Notes: a model not told the origin generated them from the sequence alone. A DNA stretch of 64,000 bases from Limnobaculum xujianqingii (GCF_013394855.1 NZ_JABMLK010000002.1:744001-808000), one strand, 5' to 3'. Counted from the stretch's first letter, positions 19,017-28,537 are shown. A program made the numbers and translations.

Positions 19017-19598
19017 ATGATAAAAAAGATCCTTCGCAGGCTATTTTGCACTATTGCTCTATTATTCTCAGGCATCATTTTTGCTTTATGTGGCTATTAT
19101 TTAGTTGAGATCGAACCCCATCGCAGTGAAATTACTTCATTATCTCAGTCTCTGAATCAGGCTCCACACCATAATCCTCAGGTTGATCCATTGCTTTCTG
19201 TTATTTATCCAACGCAATCGATTTATGCCTCTGCGTCCCGGGACCTGTTTTTTCATTTCCATCAGGGGCAACGAATTTCTCAGGGAAAATACCATCTGCA
19301 CCATGCGCTATGGCAGTTGTGGTTAACGGTTTTGTACAATCAGTCGGAGATAAATTCTATCTGGCTAGCTGAGGCCTATTTCGGCTCTGATAATGGAAAC
19401 CCTGTTTATGGTTTAGAGCATGCGTCACAGGTGCGTTTTTCTGCACAGGTCTCTACATTGAATTGCTCACAGCTCGTTGAGCTGTTGGCAATGTTGCATG
19501 CCCCTTCGTTATACAAGGCGAAGCCCGAGTTATTTAAGAAAAGGGTGGAGAAATTGGAGATGAAGGGGTGTTCAGAGCAGAAAGTGAAGCAGGAATAG
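19017..19598 (+). CDS. Membrane-anchored protein with a reduced transglycosylase-like domain
   Basis: About 193 residues with one N-terminal membrane helix (LRRLFCTIALLFSGIIFALCGYYL region) and a periplasmic domain. Its C-terminal part resembles the second half of glycosyltransferase family 51 (WLAEAYFGSDNGNPVYGLEHASQVRF, then LNCSQLVELLAMLHAPSLYKAKPELF). The N-terminal lobe with the catalytic Glu motif EDxxF of that family is not apparent, so enzymatic activity is doubtful. ATG 19017 begins MIKKILRRL; ATG 18999 is an alternative. The frame continues upstream through ffs, but that part is not coding. I cannot assign a role. Confidence 0.6.
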   Translation: MIKKILRRLFCTIALLFSGIIFALCGYYLVEIEPHRSEITSLSQSLNQAPHHNPQVDPLLSVIYPTQSIYASASRDLFFHFHQGQRISQGKYHLHHALWQLWLTVLYNQSEINSIWLAEAYFGSDNGNPVYGLEHASQVRFSAQVSTLNCSQLVELLAMLHAPSLYKAKPELFKKRVEKLEMKGCSEQKVKQE

Positions 19599-19855
19599 CA
19601 AAACTGTTGACGGGTTAATTATCCGGGCAGGATCATGATAATAGCTTTGCCTTATGAGCTTGTTGGTTTTTGCTAAGTATATATTTAGATGTTGCTTAGT
19701 TTTAATCGTATGGTAGCTGCAAGGAGTGGCTGATACTATAAGCCTGATGGTGTAGTTTTAGATTGATGGGTAACCATTGGTTATTTTGTTGTTTAACGAT
19801 GGATAGCAATACTGGAAATTATCTGCATGTATCTTTCTTATGGAAAAAGTGAGTA

Positions 19856-20566
19856 ATGAACTATGTTGCCTATTTTCAAAAAATTAATTCACTCTCCGTT
19901 TCCACTCGACAGCGAATGGCCGCCATCTATTTTCAATGTTATTCCGGTAGTGATACTGAACGGTTTTTCCTCGATTTAGACAATAAAGATGAAGTCCTGA
20001 TTTTAGAGCACAATCAGGAGATCGTCGGGTTCAGCAGCCTGCAATTTTATCCTTATCAGCATTCAATGATTGTTTACTCAGGCGATACTATTGTGATGCC
20101 AGAACACTGGCAACAGCAGGTATTACATAAGGCCTGGATTCAGCGTATGGGGTTGTTTAAACAACAGCATCCCGGGAAGCCCTTATATTGGTTTCTTCTG
20201 GTAAAGGGATATCGGACATATAAATATTTGGTGGTGTTTGCCAGACAGTTTTATCCACACTGGCAGTTACCACAACCTGAACTTAAACAGCTTGCAGACC
20301 AACTGGCCGGGCAAAAATTTGGCACATTATATAACTCACAACGGGGTGTTGTTGAATGCCCTCCTGATTATGGTTTTCTGGCGGCAAAGCTGGCTACAAT
20401 ACCGCCAGTCAGCCTGACAAAGCCAGATGCACAGTTTTTTCTGGCTAAAAATCCTTATTATGCAGATGGTCATGAACTGGTGTGTTTATGTGAAATTAGT
20501 ACAGAGAACTTGCCCTTACGCTGTCGTTCTTTGTTATTAAACCCTATGGTTGAATATCGTGAATAA
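19856..20566 (+). CDS. GNAT-like protein, first gene of the radical SAM cluster
   Basis: A 236-residue soluble protein. The first 130 residues look like a GNAT-type acyltransferase fold (EVLILEHNQEIVGFSSLQFYPY, then MIVYSGDTIVMPEHWQQQVLHKAWIQ), but I see no perfect acetyl-CoA pyrophosphate loop. The C-terminal 100 residues are unfamiliar. It starts a tightly packed run of at least seven genes in one direction and overlaps the GH3 gene by 8 bp. A role in acylating or conjugating a pathway product is an inference from context. Confidence 0.6.
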   Translation: MNYVAYFQKINSLSVSTRQRMAAIYFQCYSGSDTERFFLDLDNKDEVLILEHNQEIVGFSSLQFYPYQHSMIVYSGDTIVMPEHWQQQVLHKAWIQRMGLFKQQHPGKPLYWFLLVKGYRTYKYLVVFARQFYPHWQLPQPELKQLADQLAGQKFGTLYNSQRGVVECPPDYGFLAAKLATIPPVSLTKPDAQFFLAKNPYYADGHELVCLCEISTENLPLRCRSLLLNPMVEYRE

Positions 20567-22088
20567 CGCTCCCTGGGATCAATTTCGTCGCCATGCGCGA
20601 CATGAAAATTTGTCGGTAACAGAACGGCAAACTACTTGGTTGCATGATTGTCTGAAACACAACCAAAATTCTGCCTATGGTCAGTTATATGGTTTTGAGC
20701 ATATCCAGAGCGTACAAGATTTTCAGCAACAGTTACCCATTGTGGATTATGACAACCTGAAACCCTGGATTGATAAATGTGCCTCAGATGAACGCTATCA
20801 ACTGTTTGCGGGTGAGGTCATTGCGTTTGAAAAAACCGGGGGAAGCCATAGCGGTGGAAAACTGGTCCCTTACTCTGAAAAGGGGTTGGATGATTTTCGG
20901 CATGCACTGTCAGACTGGTTAGCTCAGTTGGTTGAACAATTTCACATAGATCGGGGAACTGCCTATTGGGCACTGAGCCCGGCGATGACTCAGTCGACAG
21001 AAACTATAGAAGGGATTTCTGTTGGAGGTGGAGATGCGCTCTATCTAGGTGCGGAGTATTTAAGCGCATTTGCACAAATTTCAGCCGTTCCTTTGACATT
21101 ATCGCAGGTAACTAATGTTGATGACTGGCAACTGCTTACTCTCTACTATCTGGCATGTCGCCGTGATTTAAGATTATTTTCAGTCTGGAGCCCCAGTTTT
21201 TTAACTCAGTTATTGGAAGGGTTACAACACCGTCAACGTAGCCTGTCAGAGCTATTGCAATATGGAGGCGAGATAGCAGGTCATCAGCTACAAAAAGATC
21301 AGGCAACTGCGGATATTTATCAATGTTATCTGGAGTCTGGTGACACCAGTATTTTATGGCCCCAGCTTGATGTTATTAGCTGTTGGGCTGATGCTTCATC
21401 AACAACATTAGCGTCTCAATTGATGGGCTATTTTCCCTCAATTACTTTACAGCCGAAGGGACTGCTGGCAACAGAAGCCATTATTACCGCCCCAAATCGA
21501 CAAAATCAGCCACAGCTGTGTGTTGATAGTAACTTTTATGAGTTTATCGATGAACAGGGCGATATTCAGTTAGCAGATAGTTTAAAGATTAACCATAACT
21601 ATCAGGTAATCATCACCACCAACAGCGGGCTATACCGGTATCGTATTGGTGATATGGTGCAATGTATTGGATTTCAGGGCGATGTGCCGTTGTTGTGTTT
21701 TACCGGCCGGACGGGTGTTGTCAGCGATTTAGTTGGTGAAAAGCTTACGGAGAGCTTTGTGAATTACTGTCTGTCACCTCTAAAAGGTTTTGCCATGCTA
21801 TGTCCGGATAGCAAGTCATTAGGGTATTGTTTGCTGCTGGATAAACGATATTTGCAAGACAATAAAAATGCTGTTGGCATAGTTGAACAACGATTAAATG
21901 AAAATCCCCAATATGCCTACGCCAGAACATTGTCTCAACTGGTGCCATTATCCTGCTTGCCGCTTGAACAGCCTGAACGCTGTTATTTGGCCTGGCAGTG
22001 TGCGCAGGGAAAACGTCTGGGAGATATTAAAATACCCAGCCTGATGCATAACGATAACTGGCGAGAAATATTTCAAATAGTGGAATAG
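20559..22088 (+). CDS. GH3-family acyl-acid amide synthetase
   Basis: About 509 residues of the GH3 family, the ANL-superfamily enzymes named after plant auxin-amido synthetases. They adenylate a carboxylic acid and join it to an amine or amino acid. Visible features: KTGGSHSGGKLVPYSEKGL (ATP-binding P-loop equivalent, near 90), the LYRYRIGDMVQ hinge region near 360, and the C-terminal GEKLTE motif. Start is GTG 20559 or TTG 20550; both overlap the gene upstream. GH3 proteins are unusual in enterobacteria. The flanking radical SAM genes suggest it ligates an intermediate of an unknown metabolite. Confidence 0.85.
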   Translation: MNNAPWDQFRRHARHENLSVTERQTTWLHDCLKHNQNSAYGQLYGFEHIQSVQDFQQQLPIVDYDNLKPWIDKCASDERYQLFAGEVIAFEKTGGSHSGGKLVPYSEKGLDDFRHALSDWLAQLVEQFHIDRGTAYWALSPAMTQSTETIEGISVGGGDALYLGAEYLSAFAQISAVPLTLSQVTNVDDWQLLTLYYLACRRDLRLFSVWSPSFLTQLLEGLQHRQRSLSELLQYGGEIAGHQLQKDQATADIYQCYLESGDTSILWPQLDVISCWADASSTTLASQLMGYFPSITLQPKGLLATEAIITAPNRQNQPQLCVDSNFYEFIDEQGDIQLADSLKINHNYQVIITTNSGLYRYRIGDMVQCIGFQGDVPLLCFTGRTGVVSDLVGEKLTESFVNYCLSPLKGFAMLCPDSKSLGYCLLLDKRYLQDNKNAVGIVEQRLNENPQYAYARTLSQLVPLSCLPLEQPERCYLAWQCAQGKRLGDIKIPSLMHNDNWREIFQIVE

Positions 22089-22096
22089 GTACCGAT

Positions 22097-23488
22097 ATGG
22101 AATCTCATGTATTTACTCACGAACGTAAAATGAAACTGGTGCTTATTTCACCAAAAGGGCCACTGTATCGCAAACGCGGCGGTATTTTTAAACGTTCTTT
22201 ACGCTATCAGCCCCTGACACTGACTACTCTGGCGGCTCTGACACCCAAAGATTTACCCATAGATGTGACGTTGATTGATGAAAGCGTCACGGAGATTCCG
22301 GCAGATTTAAAAGCCGATTTGATTGGTTTAACCGTTATTACCGGCACTGCTTCACGAGCTTATTTTCTGGCCGATCGGTTTCGGGCAAAGGGAATGAAGG
22401 TAGTGTTGGGTGGTCCACATGTGACACTACTGCCCGACGAAGCGGCAGAGCATGCGGATACGATTTGTGTTGGTTATTCTGAACAAAGCTGGCCGCAGCT
22501 ATTACATGATTTTATCTCAGGTCAGCTGCAAAAGCGCTATCAGCAGGCACCAGACTTTAATCTTGATGACCCCAATATGCCTTTCCCTGAGCGACATCGT
22601 TTTAACAGCGAAGATTTCCTGACTCAGGCAGTATTTGAAGCGACGCGAGCCTGTACCCATAACTGTGAGTTCTGCGTAGCGCCAACGGCATGGGGACGAA
22701 AGCAGTATCAGCATCCGGTTGAATGGGTAGTCAATGATATTCGTCAGTTTGTGGAACGTACCGGCAAGCGAAAGTTAATTTTTGTTGACCTGAATCTGGT
22801 ATCGGACATTGGCTATGCTAAGGCGCTGTTTACCGCGCTGATCCCTCTTAAGATTAAATGGTTTGGTCTGTCGACAGTATTGATTGCCCATAATGAAGAG
22901 CTGATGGAATTAATGGCCCGAAGTGGCTGTAAAGGCTTATTGCTGGGGCTGGAGACAGTAACTACCGGTAGTCTGGGTGATGCTGGCAAGAAGTTCAACT
23001 CATCAGTTAACTACAAAGAGCTGGTGGCTAAATTACATAAACTGGGTATTTCCATTCAGGGCTGTTTTGTCTTTGGCCTGGACCACGATACGGTAGATAC
23101 TTTTGATGCTACGGTTGAACTGGTCATTGATGCCGGTATCGATCTTCCCCGTTTTTCTATTCTGACGCCTTTTCCGGCTACGCCGCTGTATCAACGACTG
23201 GAGCAGGAACAGCGTATTCTGACTAAAAACTGGGAGTTATATGATGCCCAGCACGTAGTGTTTCAGCCCAAATTGATGACGGTAAAAGAGCTGGAAGACG
23301 GGCATGAAAGAGCCTGGAAAAAAATCTATCAGTACAACAATATTGTTCGTCGTTTATGGAATGCAAAAAACTTCCAGCCATTAGCGATTACTGCGAATCT
23401 GGGATATCGATTCTATGCTCACAATCTGCATAAATTTTATACCTGTGACTGGCCGATTGAACATCATCCGGCGAAAAGCAGAGGGTAG
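22097..23488 (+). CDS. B12-binding radical SAM protein, copy 1
   Basis: A 463-residue class B radical SAM protein. An N-terminal cobalamin-binding Rossmann domain (KVVLGGPHVTLLPDEAAEHADTICVG near 100-125) precedes a radical SAM barrel with the [4Fe-4S] cysteines in ACTHNCEFC (about 195-203). The GLLLGLET and FGLDHDT barrel strands follow. Such enzymes usually methylate unreactive carbons or rearrange rings using methylcobalamin. It is the most divergent of the four copies here. Start ATG 22097 lies 8 bp after the GH3 stop; ATG 22130 is an alternative. Confidence 0.88.
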   Translation: MESHVFTHERKMKLVLISPKGPLYRKRGGIFKRSLRYQPLTLTTLAALTPKDLPIDVTLIDESVTEIPADLKADLIGLTVITGTASRAYFLADRFRAKGMKVVLGGPHVTLLPDEAAEHADTICVGYSEQSWPQLLHDFISGQLQKRYQQAPDFNLDDPNMPFPERHRFNSEDFLTQAVFEATRACTHNCEFCVAPTAWGRKQYQHPVEWVVNDIRQFVERTGKRKLIFVDLNLVSDIGYAKALFTALIPLKIKWFGLSTVLIAHNEELMELMARSGCKGLLLGLETVTTGSLGDAGKKFNSSVNYKELVAKLHKLGISIQGCFVFGLDHDTVDTFDATVELVIDAGIDLPRFSILTPFPATPLYQRLEQEQRILTKNWELYDAQHVVFQPKLMTVKELEDGHERAWKKIYQYNNIVRRLWNAKNFQPLAITANLGYRFYAHNLHKFYTCDWPIEHHPAKSRG

Positions 23489-23494
23489 AAAATC

Positions 23495-24841
23495 ATGCGT
23501 TTAACCTTTATCCACCCGGCGATTGGTCATCGAGCAAATGAATCTTATTTGCGCTCCTGGCAAATGGAACCCCTTCCGATTGCAACCCTAAAGGGGCTAA
23601 CGCCAGCGCATATTGAAACGCGTTTTTATGACGATCGTATGGAGGTTATTCCCTACGATGAACCAACGGATGCGGTAGCTATTTCGGTAGAAACTTATAC
23701 TGCTAAACGAGCTTATCAGATTGCCAGTGAGTACCGCCGTCGTGGCGTGCCGGTGATCATGGGTGGATTTCATGTAACGTTGGTGCCTGAAGAGGCGGCT
23801 CGTTATGCCGAAGCCATCATGACCGGTGAGGCGGAATCCATATGGCATGAGTTATTAGACGATTTACAGCATCAAACCTTAAAACCTCATTATCGTGGAG
23901 AGCAAACAGATCTCAGCCATGTACGTGTTGACCGAAGCCTGTTTCGCAACAAACGTTATTTACCGATAGGGCTGGTAGAAACGGGACGAGGTTGTCGTTT
24001 TCCCTGTGAATTTTGTGCGGTACAAACTTTTTATCAACGTAAGTATCGTCGCAGGGATCCTGATCAGGTGTTAAGTGAGTTAACAGAACAGAAAAAATAT
24101 AAGAAATTGTTCTTTTTTGTCGATGATAACTTCGCTGGTAATATCAACGAAAGTCGCTTATGGCTTCCTGATTTAGCGAAACTGAATATTCGCTGGATTA
24201 CTCAAATGAGCATTAATGCTGCTCATGATGAGAGTTTCTTAAAGCAACTGGCTCAATCCGGCTGTAAAGGTGTGCTGATTGGTTTTGAATCGCTTAATGA
24301 AGCCAACCTGAAGCTGATGAATAAAAACTTTAATACCATGAAAGGCGGGTTTGTTCAGGCGTTAGCCAACTTACGCAAATATGGTATTGCGGTATATGGC
24401 ACCTTTGTTTTTGGTTATGACCACGATAATGTCGACTCTTTCCAACAGGCGGTGACTTTTGCTCAGCAACAGGGAATGTATATCGCTGCTTTTAACCATA
24501 TGACACCATTCCCCGGCACGCCACTTTATGCTCGTCTGCAACAGGAAAATCGCCTTCGTTACCAAAGCTGGTGGTTAGATGATAGTTATCGTTATAACGA
24601 GCTGCCATTTTTCCCTACCCAGTTAACACCCCAGCAGGTCACTCAAGGCTGCGTTGAGGCTCGTAGAACGTTCTATGGCTGGCGGTCTATTGCTAAACGT
24701 AGCTGGAATAATCGCCATGACTTCTTTATGTTTCGCAACTATTTTCCCATTAATGCGTTACATCATAATGAAATCAGTGCCCGTAATGGCTATCCACTAG
24801 GTGATGAAACCTGGCAAGGCTCTCTGCTGGAGGTGAGATAG
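23495..24841 (+). CDS. B12-binding radical SAM protein, copy 2
   Basis: A 448-residue paralogue. Cobalamin domain: FYDDRMEVIPYDEPTD near 45-60 and VIMGGFHVTLVPEEAARYAEAIMTGEAE near 85-112. Radical SAM cysteines: GCRFPCEFCAVQ near 166-177. FFVDDNFAGN and GTFVFGYDHDN mark the barrel. The start is 6 bp after copy 1, and the stop shares one base with the next GTG. Copies 2, 3 and 4 are clearly closer to each other than to copy 1, which suggests serial duplication inside the operon. Confidence 0.88.
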   Translation: MRLTFIHPAIGHRANESYLRSWQMEPLPIATLKGLTPAHIETRFYDDRMEVIPYDEPTDAVAISVETYTAKRAYQIASEYRRRGVPVIMGGFHVTLVPEEAARYAEAIMTGEAESIWHELLDDLQHQTLKPHYRGEQTDLSHVRVDRSLFRNKRYLPIGLVETGRGCRFPCEFCAVQTFYQRKYRRRDPDQVLSELTEQKKYKKLFFFVDDNFAGNINESRLWLPDLAKLNIRWITQMSINAAHDESFLKQLAQSGCKGVLIGFESLNEANLKLMNKNFNTMKGGFVQALANLRKYGIAVYGTFVFGYDHDNVDSFQQAVTFAQQQGMYIAAFNHMTPFPGTPLYARLQQENRLRYQSWWLDDSYRYNELPFFPTQLTPQQVTQGCVEARRTFYGWRSIAKRSWNNRHDFFMFRNYFPINALHHNEISARNGYPLGDETWQGSLLEVR

Positions 24842-25869
24842 TGCGTTTCCAGACAGCATCGCGACAACACAGCTGGTCGTTATTACAACTGCTGGAAGAG
24901 AACGCGATGCAGGGGGCGATAGACATGGTGATGACCCGACGGCCTGACTACTTCGCTAATCTGCACTATTTTGGTACAGAGTATCCGGTGTTGGCAGAGG
25001 AGCACGATCGGGTAGTGGGAATGTGCCAACTCACCAAACATAATGGATTTATCAATGGGCAATTACAGCCCTTGGGATATCTGAATAGCTTACGTATTAG
25101 CCATAGCTATCGAAATCGTATTCGCGTATTGAAATCAGGCTTTGACTATCTTAAACAACACCTGTCACCGCCGCAGTATTGTTACACCAGTATTGCCAGC
25201 GATAACCTGACGGCAAGAAAACTGCTGGAAAAAGAGAATACCGGATTGCCCCGTTACCACCCATTAGGCGAGCTCAATACGCTGGCAATAAGCACTCAGC
25301 GAGGCCGTTATTTGGGACTGTGGCAAAATCAGACAGTAGAACAATACCCGGAAGTAGTAGAGTTCTACCATCAACAGGTAATGGACTATCAGCTTAGTCC
25401 ACAGTTAAGCGTTGAGTGGCTGATAAATTCAGGTTTACCGGTATGGGGCTATCGGGTGAACGGTAAGTTGCAGGCCTGTGCTGTGTTATGGAATCAACAG
25501 GCGTTTAAACAAGTGATGGCACTGGATTATCATTCAATCTGGCGTGCTATTAAACCGATTTACAATGGTTATGCCAGTCTGATGAAACGAGTTGCACTAC
25601 CAGCAAAACAGCAGACTCTGGATCAGAGTTTGCTGGCTTTTTTTGCCGTCGCAGATCGTCAGGATATGCTTTCTCTGATTGATGATGCCTTGTCCCGCTG
25701 TACCACGAAAGTTTTAACCTTTGGACTCGCCAGCAGCCATCCGATGTTGAAGGCGGTGATAAAACGTTTCCGCCCGCTGAGTTATAAAACCTGTTTATAT
25801 GGCGTTGATTTAGCTGCCAGCCCCGTATGGCCTCAACAGACAATTGCCCCTGAAGCGGCTATTCTATGA
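24841..25869 (+). CDS. GNAT-like protein, second in the cluster
   Basis: A 342-residue soluble protein starting at GTG 24841, which overlaps the preceding stop by one base. It looks like a GNAT-type fold (YPVLAEEHDRVVGMCQLTKHNGFINGQLQPLGYLNSLRISHSYRNRIR, with the N-acyltransferase-like strand-loop-helix). A second, weaker half follows (PVWGYRVNGKLQACAVLWNQQAF). Its stop overlaps the start of copy 3 by 4 bp, so it is translationally coupled. Acceptor and donor are unknown; acyl or aminoacyl transfer is possible. Confidence 0.6.
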   Translation: MRFQTASRQHSWSLLQLLEENAMQGAIDMVMTRRPDYFANLHYFGTEYPVLAEEHDRVVGMCQLTKHNGFINGQLQPLGYLNSLRISHSYRNRIRVLKSGFDYLKQHLSPPQYCYTSIASDNLTARKLLEKENTGLPRYHPLGELNTLAISTQRGRYLGLWQNQTVEQYPEVVEFYHQQVMDYQLSPQLSVEWLINSGLPVWGYRVNGKLQACAVLWNQQAFKQVMALDYHSIWRAIKPIYNGYASLMKRVALPAKQQTLDQSLLAFFAVADRQDMLSLIDDALSRCTTKVLTFGLASSHPMLKAVIKRFRPLSYKTCLYGVDLAASPVWPQQTIAPEAAIL

Positions 25870-27188
25870 AAATTGTTCTGTTGCGCCCCAATATGGGAGA
25901 TTATCGCACGACTGATGCCATGCCGCCTTTGGCTATGGGGATTTTGGCCGCGCGTTCTGCGGGACATAAAATCATTTTTTATGACGATCGGGTAGAAGAA
26001 ATTCCTGATACTTTGCAGGCTGATTTGATAGCCATTTCGGTAGAAACTTTTACCGCATTGCGAAGTTATCTATTAGCCGATCGCTATCGTGCTCAGGGAA
26101 ATACGGTAGTTATGGGGGGATATCACCCTACGTTTTTGCCGGATGAAGCACTGGAGCATGCCGATAGCGTCATTATTGGTGATGCAGAAGGTGCCTGGGA
26201 AACGTTATTACAGGATAAGCAACAGGGAACATTACAGCGTTATTACCATGGTGACCATAGTTTACCGCTGAATGATTATCTTCTCGAACGTACTATCTTT
26301 AGCAGTAAAAAATATGCCCCGATTGAACTGGTCCAATATACTCGGGGATGTCGTTTTGCCTGTGATTTCTGTTCTATTCATGGTTTTTATCATTCCACCG
26401 TTCGGGCTCGCCCTGTAGCACAACTGCGTGAAGAATTGATGGCGCTTGATCCCCGTCGGTTTATTGCATTTGTGGATGATAATTTGTTTGGTAACCGGCT
26501 TATCCTCGAAGAGCTGTTGACCATGCTTAAACCACTGAAGCGGCGTTGGGGCTGCCAGATCAGCATTGATGTGGCAAGAAACACCCAACTTTTGGATCGG
26601 TTGGCACAGGCGGGATGTCGTTTTGTACTCATTGGTTTTGAGAGCCTGAATACACAAAATTTGAAGCAGATGGGTAAGTCGTGGAATCGTGTAGCCGGTG
26701 ATTATGATGAGGTAGTGAAAGCACTACATACCCGGGGTATTAGTATCTATGGCACCTTTGTCTTTGGTTATGACGAAGATGATGAACAAACTATTCAGCA
26801 ATCTATTGATTTTGCTCTGCGCAATAAACTGGAAATTGCCAATTTTAATCTGTTAATTCCTACGCCGGGGTCAAAACTTTACCAGCGGCTGAAAGAAGAG
26901 GGGCGGCTGATATCACCGTTGTGGTGGAAAGATCCTGACTATCGTTATGGCGATCCAATTTTCCGGCCTAAAAAGATAACGGCGGAGCGGCTAACGGCTC
27001 TTTGTTTTTCAGCTAAAAAGCAGTTTTATAGTTACCCTTCAATCGCTAAACGGTTATTGAGTTGGAGCAAACGGACCTATTGGAAGGATAGAGGTGTTGC
27101 GCTGTTAGCCAATATTATTTCGCATCGGGAAATTATCAGGAAACAGGGTAAACGGTTAGGGAAAAGGGATGAAACTAACGCTAATTAA
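25866..27188 (+). CDS. B12-binding radical SAM protein, copy 3
   Basis: A 440-residue paralogue of copies 2 and 4. Cobalamin part: FYDDRVEEIPDTLQADLIAISVETFTA and TVVMGGYHPTFLPDEALEHADSVIIGD. Radical SAM cysteines are in GCRFACDFCSIHGF (about 163-176). FVDDNLFGN and GTFVFGYDEDD are conserved. Its 3' end overlaps the start of copy 4 by 20 bp. Function is unknown beyond the class; methyl transfer or another cobalamin-assisted radical step is expected. Confidence 0.88.
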   Translation: MKIVLLRPNMGDYRTTDAMPPLAMGILAARSAGHKIIFYDDRVEEIPDTLQADLIAISVETFTALRSYLLADRYRAQGNTVVMGGYHPTFLPDEALEHADSVIIGDAEGAWETLLQDKQQGTLQRYYHGDHSLPLNDYLLERTIFSSKKYAPIELVQYTRGCRFACDFCSIHGFYHSTVRARPVAQLREELMALDPRRFIAFVDDNLFGNRLILEELLTMLKPLKRRWGCQISIDVARNTQLLDRLAQAGCRFVLIGFESLNTQNLKQMGKSWNRVAGDYDEVVKALHTRGISIYGTFVFGYDEDDEQTIQQSIDFALRNKLEIANFNLLIPTPGSKLYQRLKEEGRLISPLWWKDPDYRYGDPIFRPKKITAERLTALCFSAKKQFYSYPSIAKRLLSWSKRTYWKDRGVALLANIISHREIIRKQGKRLGKRDETNAN

Positions 27189-27481
27189 ACCAACCATTGG
27201 GCGTATGGAGCACAGTCTCTATATTGATGAAGGCCGAATGGAACCGCTGATGCTGGGGATTTTAGCTGCGCTGACGCCGGATGACGTAGAAGTGGTGATG
27301 TATGACGACCGTATGGAACAAATCCCCTTTGATGAACCTACGGATTTAGTGGCTATTACGGTGGAAACCTATACCGCCCGCCGTGCTTATGAGATAGCCA
27401 GTGAATACCGTTCTCGTGGAGTTAAAGTTGTCATGGGCGGGATCCATGCCAGCCTGTTGCCGGAAGAGGTGATGCAATATG
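27169..27481 (+). pseudogene. B12-binding radical SAM protein, copy 4, 5' part cut by the prophage
   Basis: The first 104 codons plus one base of a gene that is interrupted by the Mu-like prophage. It encodes the cobalamin-domain start (MEPLMLGILAALTP, MYDDRMEQIPFDEPTD, VVMGGIHASLLPEEVMQY). Joining base 27481 to 61883 restores one frame (codon 105 becomes GCG) of 447 residues, matching copy 2 in length and order (MQYADSLFTGDAETLWHEL against ARYAEAIMTGEAESIWHEL). As it stands, translation runs into the prophage end and stops after three more codons. Confidence 0.93.
27477..27481 (+). repeat. Target-site duplication ATATG, left copy
   Basis: ATATG directly before the TG that opens the prophage. 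The same five bases follow the CA at the right end (61878-61882). Five base pairs is the duplication length of Mu transposition. Confidence 0.9.
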
Positions 27482-27786
27482 TGGGGAGGTGATTAATTCT
27501 GCATAGGTGGAATGGTGGTCCTGATGGCGCGCCGGGCGCTTGTGATAAGGGATAGCGGTAATTTAACTATTTTGCATAACTTTTTTAAGAATGGTCAAAA
27601 ATATGATTTTTTGCACTATATTTTGCATAGGTATAATCATAGATTAACTGACTTTTAAACACCTTTTAAAAATTATTACCATAAAGGAGCAAAAACGGGA
27701 AAAGAAGGTTATTTCATTATCTTTCTTTGTGGTAGCTCCCACCTCAAAAATAAATGAATGTTAAATGTTTAGCCACAGGCTACGCG
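27482..27786 (+). promoter_or_regulatory. Prophage left end with transposase-binding repeats
   Basis: A 305-bp gene-free stretch between the left terminus and the repressor stop. It holds repeats of the core TTTTGCATA: ATTCTGCATAGG at 27496-27507, ATTTTGCATAAC at 27569-27580, and TATTTTGCATAGG at 27619-27631, plus a weaker TTTTTTGCACTA at 27607-27618. The same core recurs at the right end, so these are probably the L1-L3 sites of the MuA-type transposase. Confidence 0.7.
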
Positions 27787-28479
27787 TTAGCCCGCCTTTT
27801 TATTATGATCTTGTTTGTCATTTATGGCATCCTGGGACGTACCATCGCGTTCATGTGTCGCGTGCTGAGATAATATCTCTCTCGCTTGCGCCTCCGGCAA
27901 CGAAAACAACATACTTATTGTGGATATTCGTTTTCTATCGAATCCCATGCTTATGAGTGTTTCTTTTAATTGACCTCGCATTTCCTCATTAACCCACGGC
28001 ACACTTGAATCTGAAGTTTCTATGGATTGGCTATAGTGCGTCCCTATCTGCATACGCTCTGAAATCAGCCGTAAAAGGCTGTTTAACCCTTCTCTCTGAA
28101 CAAAATCAACGATAAGTTTTTTTTCTGCCTGAGTTAATCTATTGAAAACAATGTCAATTTCTTCAATATCTCTTATATCGTACTTTTCGACAGTCTCTCT
28201 TGTGTTTTTTTCGCTATATATTGCGAATTCATTGCCGGTTACAAGCCAATCCACAGGGCATGTACACGCCTCTGAAATCGATAAAACCTTATCTAATCCA
28301 GGGTAGCTTCTCCCACTTAAATAGCTTCTGATTGCCGATTCTGAAATATCACAACGTTTAGCTAACTCAACATTTGTAAGGCCGTTCATCGCAATTTTAA
28401 GACGCTCTGGAAAACGGTTTATTCCCGGCATAGGAATAAACCGTTTTACTGCATCTTCGGTTTTTTCGGTTTTTTCCAT
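27787..28479 (-). CDS. Prophage repressor (XRE-type helix-turn-helix)
   Basis: A 230-residue DNA-binding protein read leftwards, in the place of the Mu c repressor. Helix-turn-helix near residues 28-65: NVELAKRCDISESAIRSYLSGRSYPGLDKVLSISEA. There is no LexA-type Ser-Lys peptidase motif, so RecA-driven self-cleavage is not expected. The C-terminal 100 residues (VFNRLTQAEKKLIVDFV, later PEAQAREILSQH) are probably for oligomerisation. The first codons of the gene contain a perfect 15-bp-arm palindrome, so the protein may bind its own coding start. It is divergent from ner. Confidence 0.85.
   Translation of the reverse strand: MEKTEKTEDAVKRFIPMPGINRFPERLKIAMNGLTNVELAKRCDISESAIRSYLSGRSYPGLDKVLSISEACTCPVDWLVTGNEFAIYSEKNTRETVEKYDIRDIEEIDIVFNRLTQAEKKLIVDFVQREGLNSLLRLISERMQIGTHYSQSIETSDSSVPWVNEEMRGQLKETLISMGFDRKRISTISMLFSLPEAQAREILSQHATHERDGTSQDAINDKQDHNKKAG
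28411..28447 (-). promoter_or_regulatory. Large perfect palindrome inside the repressor gene
   Basis: AAAACGGTTTATTCC (28411-28425) and its exact complement (28433-28447) flank a 7-bp spacer. It lies over codons 11-23 of the repressor. The half-site CGGTTTATT recurs twice more in the divergent promoter region, so this is a likely repressor or Ner operator. Confidence 0.65.
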
Positions 28480-28537
28480 GTAACACCATGATAAATAATG
28501 TTTATTTTAAAAAATAATTAACCAGTACAATTTTGCG

